Shown: piece by piece, positions 1-7,576 of the stretch | How the letters are laid out: every line of letters starts with the position of its first letter | Numbering within the stretch: the first letter of the stretch is position 1 | From: Pelagibacterium halotolerans B2 | GTDB lineage: Bacteria; Pseudomonadota; Alphaproteobacteria; Rhizobiales; Devosiaceae | NCBI RefSeq assembly: GCF_000230555.1 | Contig: NC_016078.1 | Span: 3,123,001 to 3,187,000 of the forward strand | Length of the DNA: 64,000 nt | Reading direction: 5' to 3' | The notes under the pieces: generated by a model | What the model saw: only the letters and a program-made list of their open reading frames with translations | Database searches by the model: none | Told to the model about the DNA's origin: nothing | Program-made: the position numbers and the translations under genes

Positions 1-702
1 ATCGCGCTGGGCGGCACAGTGATAAAGCACATCATTGGTGGCGATCAGCGGCACCCCATGAGCCCGGGCCAGACTTTCAAGATGGTGGAGACGGCGCAGA
101 TCATTGCTTTTATGTCCCATGCTCGCCCCCAGCCATAAGGTTGCCGAAACCCGCGAGAGTTCCTTGAGAGCCCTGTCCAGCCCCGCCTCCCGCTCATCGG
201 GCATCACGATCAGGCTCAGCCCCGACGCGGCGAAAACCAGATCGGGAAGGGTGAGGATGCACTCGCCCTTTTTCGCCTTGCGGTTGCCGCGCGTCAAAAG
301 CCGGCACAGCTTGCCCCACCCTTCCAGATCCTGGGGGTAGGCGATGATGTCGGGGGTACCATCGGTAAAGACCAGCCGGGCGCCGACAGCGAGCTTGAAC
401 TCTTTGGCCCGGGCCTGAAGATCCTCGAGCGTAAACGGCAGGTCGCGTTCGGGATGCCGGTCCACCAGCACATATTCCCCCGGCCCCGACCCCTCGCGCA
501 GCCTTTCGACGGGCTTTATCCCCTTGCGCAGATCTTCGAGCGCTCCAAAGGCGCGCACCACCCCGGCCACCGAATTGCGGTCGGCGATGCCGATGCCCTG
601 ATGGCCCAGCAAAAGCGCCGTCAGGACCATGTCCTGAGCGTGCGACGCCCCGCGCAGGAAGGAAAAATTGGTCGCTGTTGCCAGTTCCGCATAAAAGCTC
701 AT
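1..702 (-). CDS. dnaE2: Error-prone DNA polymerase DnaE2 (ImuC), N-terminal part, cut by window edge
   Basis: Translation on the minus strand from ATG at 702 gives a protein starting MSFYAELATATNFSFLRGAS, the start of the PHP domain of DnaE-type polymerases; the FSFLRGASH motif and the following ALLLGHQGIGIADRNSVAG stretch match DnaE2. The frame stays open to the window edge, so about 234 N-terminal residues are present and the polymerase core lies outside. DnaE2 is the translesion polymerase of the ImuA-ImuB-DnaE2 mutasome, active in SOS mutagenesis. The start codon overlaps the imuB stop (ATGA), which points to translational coupling in one operon. Confidence 0.93.
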   Translation of the reverse strand, partial: MSFYAELATATNFSFLRGASHAQDMVLTALLLGHQGIGIADRNSVAGVVRAFGALEDLRKGIKPVERLREGSGPGEYVLVDRHPERDLPFTLEDLQARAKEFKLAVGARLVFTDGTPDIIAYPQDLEGWGKLCRLLTRGNRKAKKGECILTLPDLVFAASGLSLIVMPDEREAGLDRALKELSRVSATLWLGASMGHKSNDLRRLHHLESLARAHGVPLIATNDVLYHCAAQRD

Positions 703-2264
703 GGGAACACCCCGTGCAGATACCAGCGTACCGGCTCGGTGCCGATGCCGTAAAACCCGTACCGGAACACCCAGAAGCGCCGGCCCTTTTCGTCCTCGAT
801 GCGGAAATAATCGCGCGCCCGCGTATCGCTGGTCTTGCGCCACCATTCGGGCGCTATGCGTTCGGGACCTTCGGCCGCAACGATATCGAACCAGGCCCGC
901 CGCCACGAAAACCTGCGTGGTGGCCCATGGGGAACTTCGGCGATCACCTCGATGAGGGGGGGCGGGTAAAAGAGAAACAGGGGCCGGGCCGGAACCCCGA
1001 ACGGGCCCGCCTTCCGCCATGTCCCGACCGGGGTTTCATCCGATATGGCCGGGATGGCGCGCGCCGCGCGCTCGGGCAAATGGCTGTCATCGGCAACAAA
1101 GCGCTGCACGGCGCCCGCGCCGAAACGCGCACTCAGCCGGTCGAGCAGATCGCGCACTTCGACTAAAGCCATGGCCCTGCCGTCGAGCCCGCCCTGTATT
1201 GCGTCCATATCGTCGCCCGCCAGCACCGAAAGCCGGATCATGTCGAACCCGAAACCCGGATCGATGGGATCGACAAGGGCTTCCAGCCGCATTTCCAAAA
1301 GCCGCGTGAGCGCCCCTGCCTCCTTGAGCGGCTGTCCCGAGAGCAATTCGATGCGGGTGACCTTGCCGTCAGCGCGAAAGAACGCGGCCTCGAAACACCG
1401 CCCGCCCTGTCCGTGACGATCAAGACTCTTGCAAAGGTCTTGCGACAGCGTGGCGAGAGCGGCGACGATATCGTCCATGAGCCCGATGGGATCGGCAAAG
1501 CGCTGCTCGGCCACAAAGTCCGGCAGGGGACGGCGCGGGGTGATCGGCCGGTCGATCTCGCCAAGCAGTTGAGCCAGAGCCGCCGTCATTGCATCCCCGA
1601 ACCGCGCCGCGAGCGGCTTTCTGGGACGGGCGGCAAGATCGCCGATCGCGGTGAGCCCCGCCCGGCGCAGGCCCATTGTGGTTTTCTCCCCGGCTTCGAG
1701 CGCCTCGACCGGCAGCCCGGCCAGAGCGTGCGCTTCGCCCCCGGGCTCAACGATCCCGCCCCTGCCGAACCGGGCCAGGGCCCGTGCCGCGCGCGCCGTT
1801 CCGGCCACGCCGATGCGGGTTGCAAAGCCCTGGGCTTTCAGACGGGCTTCCATATCGGCCACCAGCCCCGCCTCCCCGCCGAACAGATGGGGCACCCCCG
1901 TAATGTCGCACACGATCCCGTCGGGCGGCTCGGTGGCGATAAGCGGGCTGTAGCGATCGCACCAATCGGCCAACCGTTCCAAAAGCTCGGCATCGGCGGT
2001 CTCGTCGTGTTCGACAACTTCGAGCTGGGGCACCCGCGCCTTTGCGTCGGCAAAGGCGAGGCCGGGCCTCAAACCCTGCCGGCGGGCACTGGCGTCGGCC
2101 CCCACAAGGGCGAGAATATTACCCCTGCGGGCAACGACGACCAGAGGATGCTCACCCTGCTTCCGCCCATCCTTGCTGGCCAGGCGCATCAATCGGTCGG
2201 TCACGATGAGGGGCAGCCACAGCGCCAGATAGCGCCTGGGCTTGTGCAAATCCAAGGGTTTCAT
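699..2264 (-). CDS. imuB: ImuB, Y-family DNA polymerase-like mutasome subunit
   Basis: The protein is 521 aa from the ATG at 2264. It begins MKPLDLHKPRRYLALWLPL, and the RRYLALWLP segment is the usual N-terminus of ImuB. A longer frame reaches 2327, but those extra residues do not look like family sequence. ImuB has a Y-family polymerase fold but is known to lack the catalytic acidic residues and to serve as a beta-clamp-binding hub linking ImuA to DnaE2. A typical DITG..HLFGG segment lies near residues 115-130 and the C-terminus ends in the expected WYLHG segment. It lies between imuA, which it overlaps by 113 nt, and dnaE2, which it overlaps by 4 nt, and should be under the same LexA control. 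Confidence 0.92.
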   Translation of the reverse strand: MKPLDLHKPRRYLALWLPLIVTDRLMRLASKDGRKQGEHPLVVVARRGNILALVGADASARRQGLRPGLAFADAKARVPQLEVVEHDETADAELLERLADWCDRYSPLIATEPPDGIVCDITGVPHLFGGEAGLVADMEARLKAQGFATRIGVAGTARAARALARFGRGGIVEPGGEAHALAGLPVEALEAGEKTTMGLRRAGLTAIGDLAARPRKPLAARFGDAMTAALAQLLGEIDRPITPRRPLPDFVAEQRFADPIGLMDDIVAALATLSQDLCKSLDRHGQGGRCFEAAFFRADGKVTRIELLSGQPLKEAGALTRLLEMRLEALVDPIDPGFGFDMIRLSVLAGDDMDAIQGGLDGRAMALVEVRDLLDRLSARFGAGAVQRFVADDSHLPERAARAIPAISDETPVGTWRKAGPFGVPARPLFLFYPPPLIEVIAEVPHGPPRRFSWRRAWFDIVAAEGPERIAPEWWRKTSDTRARDYFRIEDEKGRRFWVFRYGFYGIGTEPVRWYLHGVFP

Positions 2265-2940
2265 GGTTCCATTCCAGATTCCAGCTCCAGCCGGACGGTC
2301 CGCTCTTCTGGCGCAGCAGGCTGGCACAAAGCGTACCCCGCCCCGGCATGCCGAGAGGATCGGAGGACGGGGCAGCCTGGACCTGCCAACGCGTTGCCGC
2401 AGCGCTCGGCTCGGGTGCGCTCATCACCCGCAAAACAAGCCCGGTGACCCCGCTTTCCTGCGCGGCCAGCGACAGCCTGCGGCTGGCGGTGAGATCGAGA
2501 TGTTTCGAAGCGCCCCAGCTTTCGAAAATCACCGCCCCCAGTCCCGGACACCGCAAGGCTTCAAGGCTGGCCCGCAAGCCATCGGCAACATCGTTCACAT
2601 GCACGACGAACAGCTTGTCGCCCGTCACGCCCATTTCGGCGAACCCCTGGGCATAGAGCGCGCCCGCCTCCATCTCGCTGCGCCTGTGCCGAATCCAGAT
2701 AAGCGGCGCCTGGGACGCAGCCCGCAGGCTGAGCCCGGTCACAAATCCTGCAGCCGCCGCAATATCGAACGTCTGGGCAGGGTAGATTTCATGCACGGTG
2801 CCCCGCGCCATCCCTCCCCCCAAGGCGGCATCGACCGGGCCGGCGCCCAGAGTGAAGACGCCATGCCGCCCGGTCTCGCCAAAAGGTTCGAGACTGGCCA
2901 GAGCCTGCCGCAGCACACCGATCTGGCGGGCTTTGTTCAT
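2152..2940 (-). CDS. imuA: ImuA, RecA-like SOS mutagenesis protein
   Basis: The protein is 262 aa starting MNKARQIGVLRQALASLE. Its GVFTLGAGPVDAALGGGMARG region is the ImuA counterpart of the RecA/SulA ATPase entry, and IWIRHRRSEMEAGALYAQG follows as in the family. ImuA is the first component of the alphaproteobacterial mutasome and acts with ImuB and DnaE2 in damage-induced mutagenesis. The last 37 codons run over the start of imuB, a long overlap. The WNLEWN motif where many ImuA proteins end lies just upstream of the imuB ATG, so this protein has an unusual C-terminal tail. A LexA box sits 8 nt upstream of the ATG. Confidence 0.9.
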   Translation of the reverse strand: MNKARQIGVLRQALASLEPFGETGRHGVFTLGAGPVDAALGGGMARGTVHEIYPAQTFDIAAAAGFVTGLSLRAASQAPLIWIRHRRSEMEAGALYAQGFAEMGVTGDKLFVVHVNDVADGLRASLEALRCPGLGAVIFESWGASKHLDLTASRRLSLAAQESGVTGLVLRVMSAPEPSAAATRWQVQAAPSSDPLGMPGRGTLCASLLRQKSGPSGWSWNLEWNHETLGFAQAQALSGAVAAPHRDRPIDAPGQQGWAEAG

Positions 2941-2948
2941 GGCTCAAT

Positions 2949-2963
2949 GTTCCTATTTTGTTC
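2949..2963 (-). promoter_or_regulatory. LexA (SOS) operator of imuA-imuB-dnaE2
   Basis: The sequence reads GTTC-CTATTTT-GTTC on the plus strand, an exact match to the alphaproteobacterial LexA box GTTC-N7-GTTC. It lies 8 nt upstream of the imuA ATG and touches its ribosome binding region (AGGAAC), so bound LexA would block the start of the transcript. The imuA-imuB-dnaE2 cassette is a classic LexA target in this group. Confidence 0.85.
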
Positions 2964-3012
2964 TATTTGGACTCAGATCGAACCAAGAGTCAATCGGGTC
3001 CGTGCACCGGCC

Positions 3013-3540
3013 TCATTTGAGGAAAACGGCACTGTCCCTGTAGCGGGCCGATTTTTCGACATAGGCTCTGGCCCCCTGGGAAAGCCGCCCGACTTCCTCC
3101 TCGGTTAGCGCCCGCGCCACGCGCCCGGGAACGCCAAGGACCATCGATCCATCGGGGATGTCCATGCCTTCGGGGATCAGGGCCTTGGCCCCGATCAGGC
3201 AGTTACGTCCGATTTTTGCCCCGTTGAGCACCGTCGCCCCCATCCCGATCAGGCTGTGATCGCCGATGGTGCAGCCATGCAGGCACGCCAGATGGCCGAT
3301 CGTGCAGCCCTCCCCGATGGTCAGTGGATAGCCCATATCGGTGTGCAGCACCGCATTGTCCTGCACATTGGAATTTCGGCCCACCACGATCCATTCATTG
3401 TCGCCCCGCAGCACCGCTCCGAACCACACGCTTGCCCCCTGATCGAGCCGCACCTTGCCGATCAGCATCGCCGAGGGCGCCACATAGCCCGCATCCCGCG
3501 CGATCTCGGGCGCCTGCCCTTCAAATCCGATAAGACTCAT
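3013..3540 (-). CDS. Gamma-carbonic anhydrase family protein (left-handed beta-helix)
   Basis: The protein is 175 aa, the usual length for the single-domain gamma-class family (CaiE/PaaY/YrdA-like). Hexapeptide repeats of the type IGxxxxIG run from about residue 20 to 135. Three histidines, H66, H83 and H88, fall at the spacing of the family's zinc ligands, and the RGD near residues 45-47 is conserved as well. The fold forms trimers with zinc at the subunit interfaces. Many members show weak or no carbonic anhydrase activity, so the substrate is uncertain. It is on the same strand as the imu genes but separated from them by the LexA box, and it ends about 50 nt upstream of that box. Confidence 0.85.
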   Translation of the reverse strand: MSLIGFEGQAPEIARDAGYVAPSAMLIGKVRLDQGASVWFGAVLRGDNEWIVVGRNSNVQDNAVLHTDMGYPLTIGEGCTIGHLACLHGCTIGDHSLIGMGATVLNGAKIGRNCLIGAKALIPEGMDIPDGSMVLGVPGRVARALTEEEVGRLSQGARAYVEKSARYRDSAVFLK

Positions 3541-3661
3541 GCCCGCTCCCTTTCCCGATACCCCATGCTAGAGCTTGAGGCGGGGCCGGTCGACCATGTT
3601 CAGCCGCAGCGCAGTGGTCGCGTATCACGCTCCCCCCTGCACCTTCCCCTGCCCCTCGCTT

Positions 3662-3956
3662 CCCCGGCGAACGCCGGGGCCCATGTGCCTGTCCGCATAC
3701 TTCAGAGCATGGGCAGAGCTGCTGGGTCCCGGATCGGGTCCGGGACAGCGATGGGGAGGGGTGAAGCGTACGAAACCTTTTCGCCAACGCATACCCCACC
3801 CCCTTCGCGTCATCCTCGAGTCGCCCCTCTCGGCTCCATCCCCACCACCAACCCCACTCCCATCGTCATCCCCGGGTCAAGCCCGAGGATGACGCGCTGG
3901 GGGGTGGGGCAAACGGTGGGGATGGAGTCGAGAAGGGGGTCGAAACCGAGGATGAC
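3662..3956. repeat. Intergenic palindromic repeat mosaic (GTCATCC...GGATGAC family)
   Basis: Several inverted repeats are packed together. 3662-3679 is a perfect hairpin (CCCCGGCG/CGCCGGGG). 3727-3745 pairs TCCCGGA with TCCGGGA. 3865-3893 is bounded by GTCATCC and GGATGAC. Long imperfect arms at 3809-3846 and 3918-3956 are inverted copies of each other and enclose the 3865-3893 unit, giving a nested stem of about 150 nt. Related single or double units occur at 59583-59609 and 63031-63129. Such units resemble the non-coding palindromic elements common between genes of alphaproteobacteria. Confidence 0.7.
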
Positions 3957-4235
3957 CGGGGGGAGGTGGATGCGCAGGCGGTGCGTGACAATGGCACGGT
4001 TCCCGCCACCATCGCCGTGATGGGCGGCAAGTGCCATGTGGGTGTGGCCGGCGCTAAAAATTCCAGAGTGAGAAACGATTCAGCTAAGCTCAATGAAAGG
4101 CTCCGGTGGAGCCTTTCAAGTGCCGACAGCCCAAAGCGCTATACGCGACGGCAGCGCGATGATTGCTTCATACAAAAAATAAAATTGTGCGGAGCGTTCA
4201 TCGCCCCATGCCGTTCATCCCCACACCGGCGCTCA

Positions 4236-4268
4236 TTGAGTGGTCGGTCGCCACGTCATACGTATAAT
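4236..4268 (+). promoter_or_regulatory. Possible promoter for the exonuclease-ligase operon
   Basis: A perfect TATAAT hexamer is at 4263-4268, 36 nt upstream of the exonuclease ATG. The best -35-like hexamer, TTGAGT at 4236-4241, is 21 nt upstream, longer than the ideal 17. The -10 element is the main evidence and the -35 call is weak. Confidence 0.35.
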
Positions 4269-4304
4269 CCGCCCGGCGAGAGGATAACGAACGGAAAGAC
4301 CGCC

Positions 4305-5300
4305 ATGGCCCAGGTGCTCGATCGCAATCTGCACATCAAACGCATCGATACTTATGTCGATCCCACGCTCCCCCGCGAGCGGGCCATCATCACCCATGGC
4401 CACGCCGACCACGCCCGATCGGGCCATGGCAAGGTGCTGGCGACGCCCGATACGATCGCGATCATGAAAACCCGCTATGGCGCCGATTGCGCGGGGAGTT
4501 TCCAGGCGGCGTCGTTCGGGGAAAAAGTCCGGATCGACGATGTGACGATAACGCTTTATCCGGCGGGCCATATTCTGGGTTCGGCGCAGGTCTTGATCGA
4601 GCAGGATGGGCAAAGGGTGGTGGTGACGGGCGATTACAAGCGCCTGCCCGAAAAGACCGCCCAGCCCTTTGAACTGGTCGCTTGCGATCTTCTGGTCACC
4701 GAAGCGACCTTCGGGCTCCCGGTTTTCCAGCACCCGCACCCAACCGAGGAAATCGCCAGGCTTTTCAAATCGCTCGCCGCCCATCCCGAGCGCGCCCATG
4801 TGATCGGCGCCTATGCCCTGGGCAAAGCGCAACGGGTCATCGCCCTGTTGCGCGATGGCGGCTATGACGCCCCGATCTACCTCCATGGCGCCATGCAACG
4901 CCTGTGCGATCTCTATGTCGAACGCGGCATCGCGCTGGGCGACCTCCGCCACGCCACCGACGCGACAAAAGACGATCTGGCCGGCGCGATCGTCATCGCC
5001 CCGCCCTCCGCGCTCAAGGACCGCTGGAGCCGAAGGTTGCCCGATCCGGTGCTCGCCATGGCCTCGGGCTGGATGAGCGTCAAGCAGCGCGCCCGCCAGC
5101 GCGGCATCGAATTGCCCCTGGTCATTTCCGACCATGTCGACTGGCCCGAATTGACCCGGACGGTCACCGACACCGGAGCCCAGACCATCTGGGTCACCCA
5201 TGGCCGCGAGGACGCGCTGGTCTATTGGTCCCGCCAGCAGGGGCTTGCCGCCGAACCGCTCAACATCGTGGGCTATGAAGACGAGGAGCAAGAGCAATGA
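4305..5300 (+). CDS. Ligase-associated DNA exonuclease (MBL-fold)
   Basis: The protein is 331 aa from ATG 4305, which begins MAQVLDRNLHIKRIDTYVDP. The metallo-beta-lactamase metal site HGHADH is at residues 31-36. A later AGHILGSAQV segment and the TGDYK motif place it in the beta-CASP-like group of MBL nucleases annotated as ligase-associated exonuclease. These proteins process DNA or RNA 3' ends and are nearly always encoded next to an ATP-dependent ligase. The gene overlaps the ligase by 4 nt (ATGA), so the two are translationally coupled. A frame open from 3966 would add 113 residues without family character. The usual helicase and phosphoesterase partners are absent from this locus. Confidence 0.9.
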   Translation: MAQVLDRNLHIKRIDTYVDPTLPRERAIITHGHADHARSGHGKVLATPDTIAIMKTRYGADCAGSFQAASFGEKVRIDDVTITLYPAGHILGSAQVLIEQDGQRVVVTGDYKRLPEKTAQPFELVACDLLVTEATFGLPVFQHPHPTEEIARLFKSLAAHPERAHVIGAYALGKAQRVIALLRDGGYDAPIYLHGAMQRLCDLYVERGIALGDLRHATDATKDDLAGAIVIAPPSALKDRWSRRLPDPVLAMASGWMSVKQRARQRGIELPLVISDHVDWPELTRTVTDTGAQTIWVTHGREDALVYWSRQQGLAAEPLNIVGYEDEEQEQ

Positions 5301-6874
5301 AACGCTTTGCGACGCTCCTCGAAACCCTGGCCCTCACCCCTTCGCGCAACCGCAAGATCGAAGCGCTGGCCGCCTATTTCCGCGATACGCCCGATCCCGA
5401 CCGCGGTTATGCGCTGGCGGTTCTGACCGGCGCGCTCAGCTTTACCCACGTCAAACCCGCCCGCCTCAAGGAGGTGGTTCTGGCCGAAGTCGACCCGCAT
5501 CTTTTTGCGCTGAGCTATGATTATATCGGCGATCTGGGCGAAACCATCGCGCTGATCTGGCCCCACAAGGGCGGCACGCGGCAATTGCCCTCGCTCTCCG
5601 AGCTCGTCGAGCTCTTAAACACCACCCCCAAATCCGAACTGGCGCTGCTGATCGCCGAACTTTTGACCAGCGCGCAGATCAACGAGCGCTGGGCGCTGGT
5701 CAAACTGGCCACCGGAGGCCTGCGTATCGGGGTGTCCGAGCGCCTCGCCAAGACCGCCCTGGCCGAAATGAGTGGCACCGATCTAAAGGACATCGAGGAA
5801 ATTTGGCACGGCATCAAGATGCCCTATGGCGATCTTTTCGCCTGGCTCGAAGGCCGAAAACCCAAACCCGAGATCGACCACACCGCCCGCTTCCACCCCC
5901 TGATGCTCTCCAACCCCATCGACGAGGAGAAAGATTTTTCCAACCTCGACCCCGCCGATTTCGTCGCCGAATGGAAATGGGATGGCATAAGGGTGCAACT
6001 GATCCTCGGCGAGGGCCCGGCCTCGCTGTTTTCCCGCACCGGCGAGGACATCGCGCCGGCCTTTCCCGACCTTGTCGAAAACGTCTTCGGGCATGGCGTG
6101 CTCGATGGCGAATTGCTGGTGGGCAATGATTTCGAGCCTGCCCCCTTCAACGCGCTCCAGCAGCGCCTCAACCGCAAATCGGCCACCGAAAAGCTGATCG
6201 GCGAACACCCAGCCTTTGTCCGGGTTTATGACATGCTGTTCGATGGCGACGAGGATATTCGCGCCCTGCCCTGGATCGACCGCCGCGCCCGGCTCCAGAG
6301 CTTCTTTGCCGACCAGACCCAGTCCCGGCTCGATCTCTCGCAACTGCTCCCCTTTTCCGATTGGGACCAATTGGGCACCATCCGCCGCCAGGGCGCCGAT
6401 GAAAACGGCCATGAAGGGGTGATGATCAAGCTCAAATCCGCCCCTTACGTGCCCGGCCGGCCCAAGGGCAACTGGTTCAAATGGAAGCGCGATCCCAATC
6501 TTTTGGACGCCGTGCTCATGTACGCCCAGCGCGGCCACGGCAAACGCTCCTCTTTTTATTCAGATTTCACCTTCGGCGCCTGGCGCGGCAACGAGTTGGT
6601 GCCCATCGGCAAGGCCTATTTCGGCTTCACCGACGCCGAGCTCAAGGAACTCGACAAATGGGTCCGCGCCCACACCATCGCGAGTTTCGGTCCGGTGCGT
6701 GAGGTGGAAAAATCCCTGGTTTTCGAAGTCGCCTTCGACAGCGCGCAAGCCTCCACCCGCCACAAATCCGGCGTCGCCCTGCGCTTCCCCCGCATCAACC
6801 GCATCCGCTGGGACAAGCCGGCAGCCGAGGCCGCACATGTGGGGGAGGTCGAAGCCCTGATCCCGGCGACATGA
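5297..6874 (+). CDS. ATP-dependent DNA ligase (cisplatin-response type, LigB/LigC-like)
   Basis: The protein is 525 aa, the normal size for this bacterial ligase group. An N-terminal all-helical DNA-binding domain covers roughly residues 1-190. The nucleotidyltransferase motif I, EWKWDG, is near residues 225-230 with K227 as the expected adenylated lysine. The SRTGED motif follows at about 246-251, and motif V (EGVMIK) and an OB-fold occupy the C-terminal half. It seals nicks using ATP, and relatives are linked to survival of crosslinking damage. It starts inside the stop codon of the exonuclease gene. It supplements the NAD-dependent ligase LigA, which is not in this window. Confidence 0.92.
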   Translation: MKRFATLLETLALTPSRNRKIEALAAYFRDTPDPDRGYALAVLTGALSFTHVKPARLKEVVLAEVDPHLFALSYDYIGDLGETIALIWPHKGGTRQLPSLSELVELLNTTPKSELALLIAELLTSAQINERWALVKLATGGLRIGVSERLAKTALAEMSGTDLKDIEEIWHGIKMPYGDLFAWLEGRKPKPEIDHTARFHPLMLSNPIDEEKDFSNLDPADFVAEWKWDGIRVQLILGEGPASLFSRTGEDIAPAFPDLVENVFGHGVLDGELLVGNDFEPAPFNALQQRLNRKSATEKLIGEHPAFVRVYDMLFDGDEDIRALPWIDRRARLQSFFADQTQSRLDLSQLLPFSDWDQLGTIRRQGADENGHEGVMIKLKSAPYVPGRPKGNWFKWKRDPNLLDAVLMYAQRGHGKRSSFYSDFTFGAWRGNELVPIGKAYFGFTDAELKELDKWVRAHTIASFGPVREVEKSLVFEVAFDSAQASTRHKSGVALRFPRINRIRWDKPAAEAAHVGEVEALIPAT

Positions 6875-6901
6875 CCATCGCATGGCCGATAATGCACGGC
6901 T

Positions 6902-6931
6902 CTGCCGGCGGCGAATAAACACCGCCGGCAG
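6902..6931. terminator. Hairpin between converging ligase and DUF6152 remnant
   Basis: A perfect 10-bp inverted repeat (CTGCCGGCGG/CCGCCGGCAG) with a 10-nt AT-rich loop lies 27 nt after the ligase stop and 22 nt after the stop of the convergent gene remnant. Neither side has a T-run, so it is a weak or factor-assisted terminator at best. Confidence 0.5.
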
Positions 6932-6953
6932 GAACAGATGATGGGCGATCCGA

Positions 6954-7263
6954 TCACTCTTGGGTGGGCGGCACCAGCCCTTCGACATTGCCGAAGGTCG
7001 CGCCATCGGCCTTGATCGCGCCGACGAGATGGCCGGCGGGACGTCCATCACGCAAGGGGTTGGTGATGACGGTGACCGTATCGCCGGGCTGCCAATAGAC
7101 CGGCGTGATGCCCTGGCGTCGCAGCCGCGAGGGATCGTCTGTTTCGAAACCCCAGGCGGTGACCTCCCCGTCGTCACCGGTCACTTCGATGTAGAGCCAA
7201 AGCCGGAGACGCCGTGAGCGCCGTCCCCATCATCAAAACGGCAAACGCGCCGAGCTTTTTCAT
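6954..7263 (-). pseudogene. DUF6152-like secreted protein, broken by an internal deletion and frameshift
   Basis: From ATG 7263, preceded by a good ribosome binding site (GGGAGGAATATCA), a clean signal peptide MKKLGAFAVLMMGTALTAS is read, ending PALA. After LHRSDR this frame stops at 7174. The +1 frame then carries the conserved C-terminal half of a DUF6152-type protein: LWLYIEVTGDDGEVTAWGFE, then SRLRRQGITP, PGDTVTV and NPLRDGRP, to the TGA at 6954. What is missing is the roughly 25-30 residue start of the mature protein, which in intact members follows the signal peptide. The join therefore looks like a deletion whose length is not a multiple of three. The function of DUF6152 proteins is unknown; members are small periplasmic proteins. 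Confidence 0.65.
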
Positions 7264-7350
7264 TGATATTCCTCCCTGGTGGTCCATAGCGACCTCACCC
7301 CGCTCCCATTGGCGGTTGAATGCCATGCAATACTTGGATCTATTGGGCAT

Positions 7351-7450
7351 CCGGTCCTGCAAAAAACTCGCATGCGCGGCACAGTTTTTCGCAAGGAACA
7401 AGGGCCGCCACGCACATACGGCAAACCCCGCCGCAGACCGGCGGGGTTTT
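7351..7450 (+). ncRNA. Candidate small RNA of about 100 nt with its own terminator
   Basis: This stretch has no gene on the plus strand but ends in a strong intrinsic terminator (7423-7450). A possible promoter lies at the right distance upstream: TTGAAT (7316-7321), 17-nt spacer, TCTATT (7339-7344). The predicted transcript contains a second hairpin that pairs AAAAACT (7362-7368) with AGTTTTT (7383-7389), extended by TGC/GCA. It shares no obvious sequence with an RNA family I recognise. Divergent overlap with the leader of the DUF6152 remnant is small. The call rests on signals alone. Confidence 0.4.
7423..7450 (+). terminator. Rho-independent terminator
   Basis: AAACCCCGCCG pairs with CGGCGGGGTTT around a 5-nt loop (CAGAC) and is followed by one more T and then CGG. 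The hairpin is also nearly symmetric on the minus strand, where it could stop transcription coming from the flavin monooxygenase gene whose stop is at 7573. Confidence 0.65.
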
Positions 7451-7468
7451 CGGTTTCCGGAGCGATGA

Positions 7469-7576
7469 CTGGAGCATTTCAGCGCTTCTTGGAATCGCTT
7501 CAATTGCTCTAGGTCTTCGTTAGGCCGCGCTTCCGAACCGAATAAGCAGCATCCACCTATTCCGGAAGCGCGCTAG
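7469..7576. repeat. Intergenic repeat, CTAG-ended family, degenerate copy
   Basis: The left part (7469-7513) is an element of the form CTGGAGCATTT...TTGCTCTAGG. The right part (7533-7576) pairs CGCGCTTCCG with CGGAAGCGCG and ends in CTAG. The layout, with GCTTCCGAACCG, then a spacer, then TCCGGAAGCG and CTAG, matches the better-preserved copies at 9641-9747 and 63182-63311. Its terminal CTAG holds the stop codon of the flavin monooxygenase gene. Confidence 0.6.

Larger units (their letters stand above)
3541..4304. other. 764-nt intergenic region without a convincing gene
   Basis: The region lies between divergently transcribed genes. The left part (3662-3956) is a mosaic of palindromic repeats, listed separately. 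The remainder (about 3960-4235) shows no recognisable coding sequence. Open frames crossing it, including one running into the exonuclease from 3966, have no family similarity or ribosome binding site that I can see. The rightmost 70 nt carry a possible promoter for the exonuclease-ligase pair. Confidence 0.6.

Noticed and set aside
3966..4304. N-terminal extension of the exonuclease by 113 codons
   Set aside because: The extension lacks similarity to the family, has no ribosome binding site at its ATG, and crosses the repeat flank. The MBL protein has its normal start at 4305.
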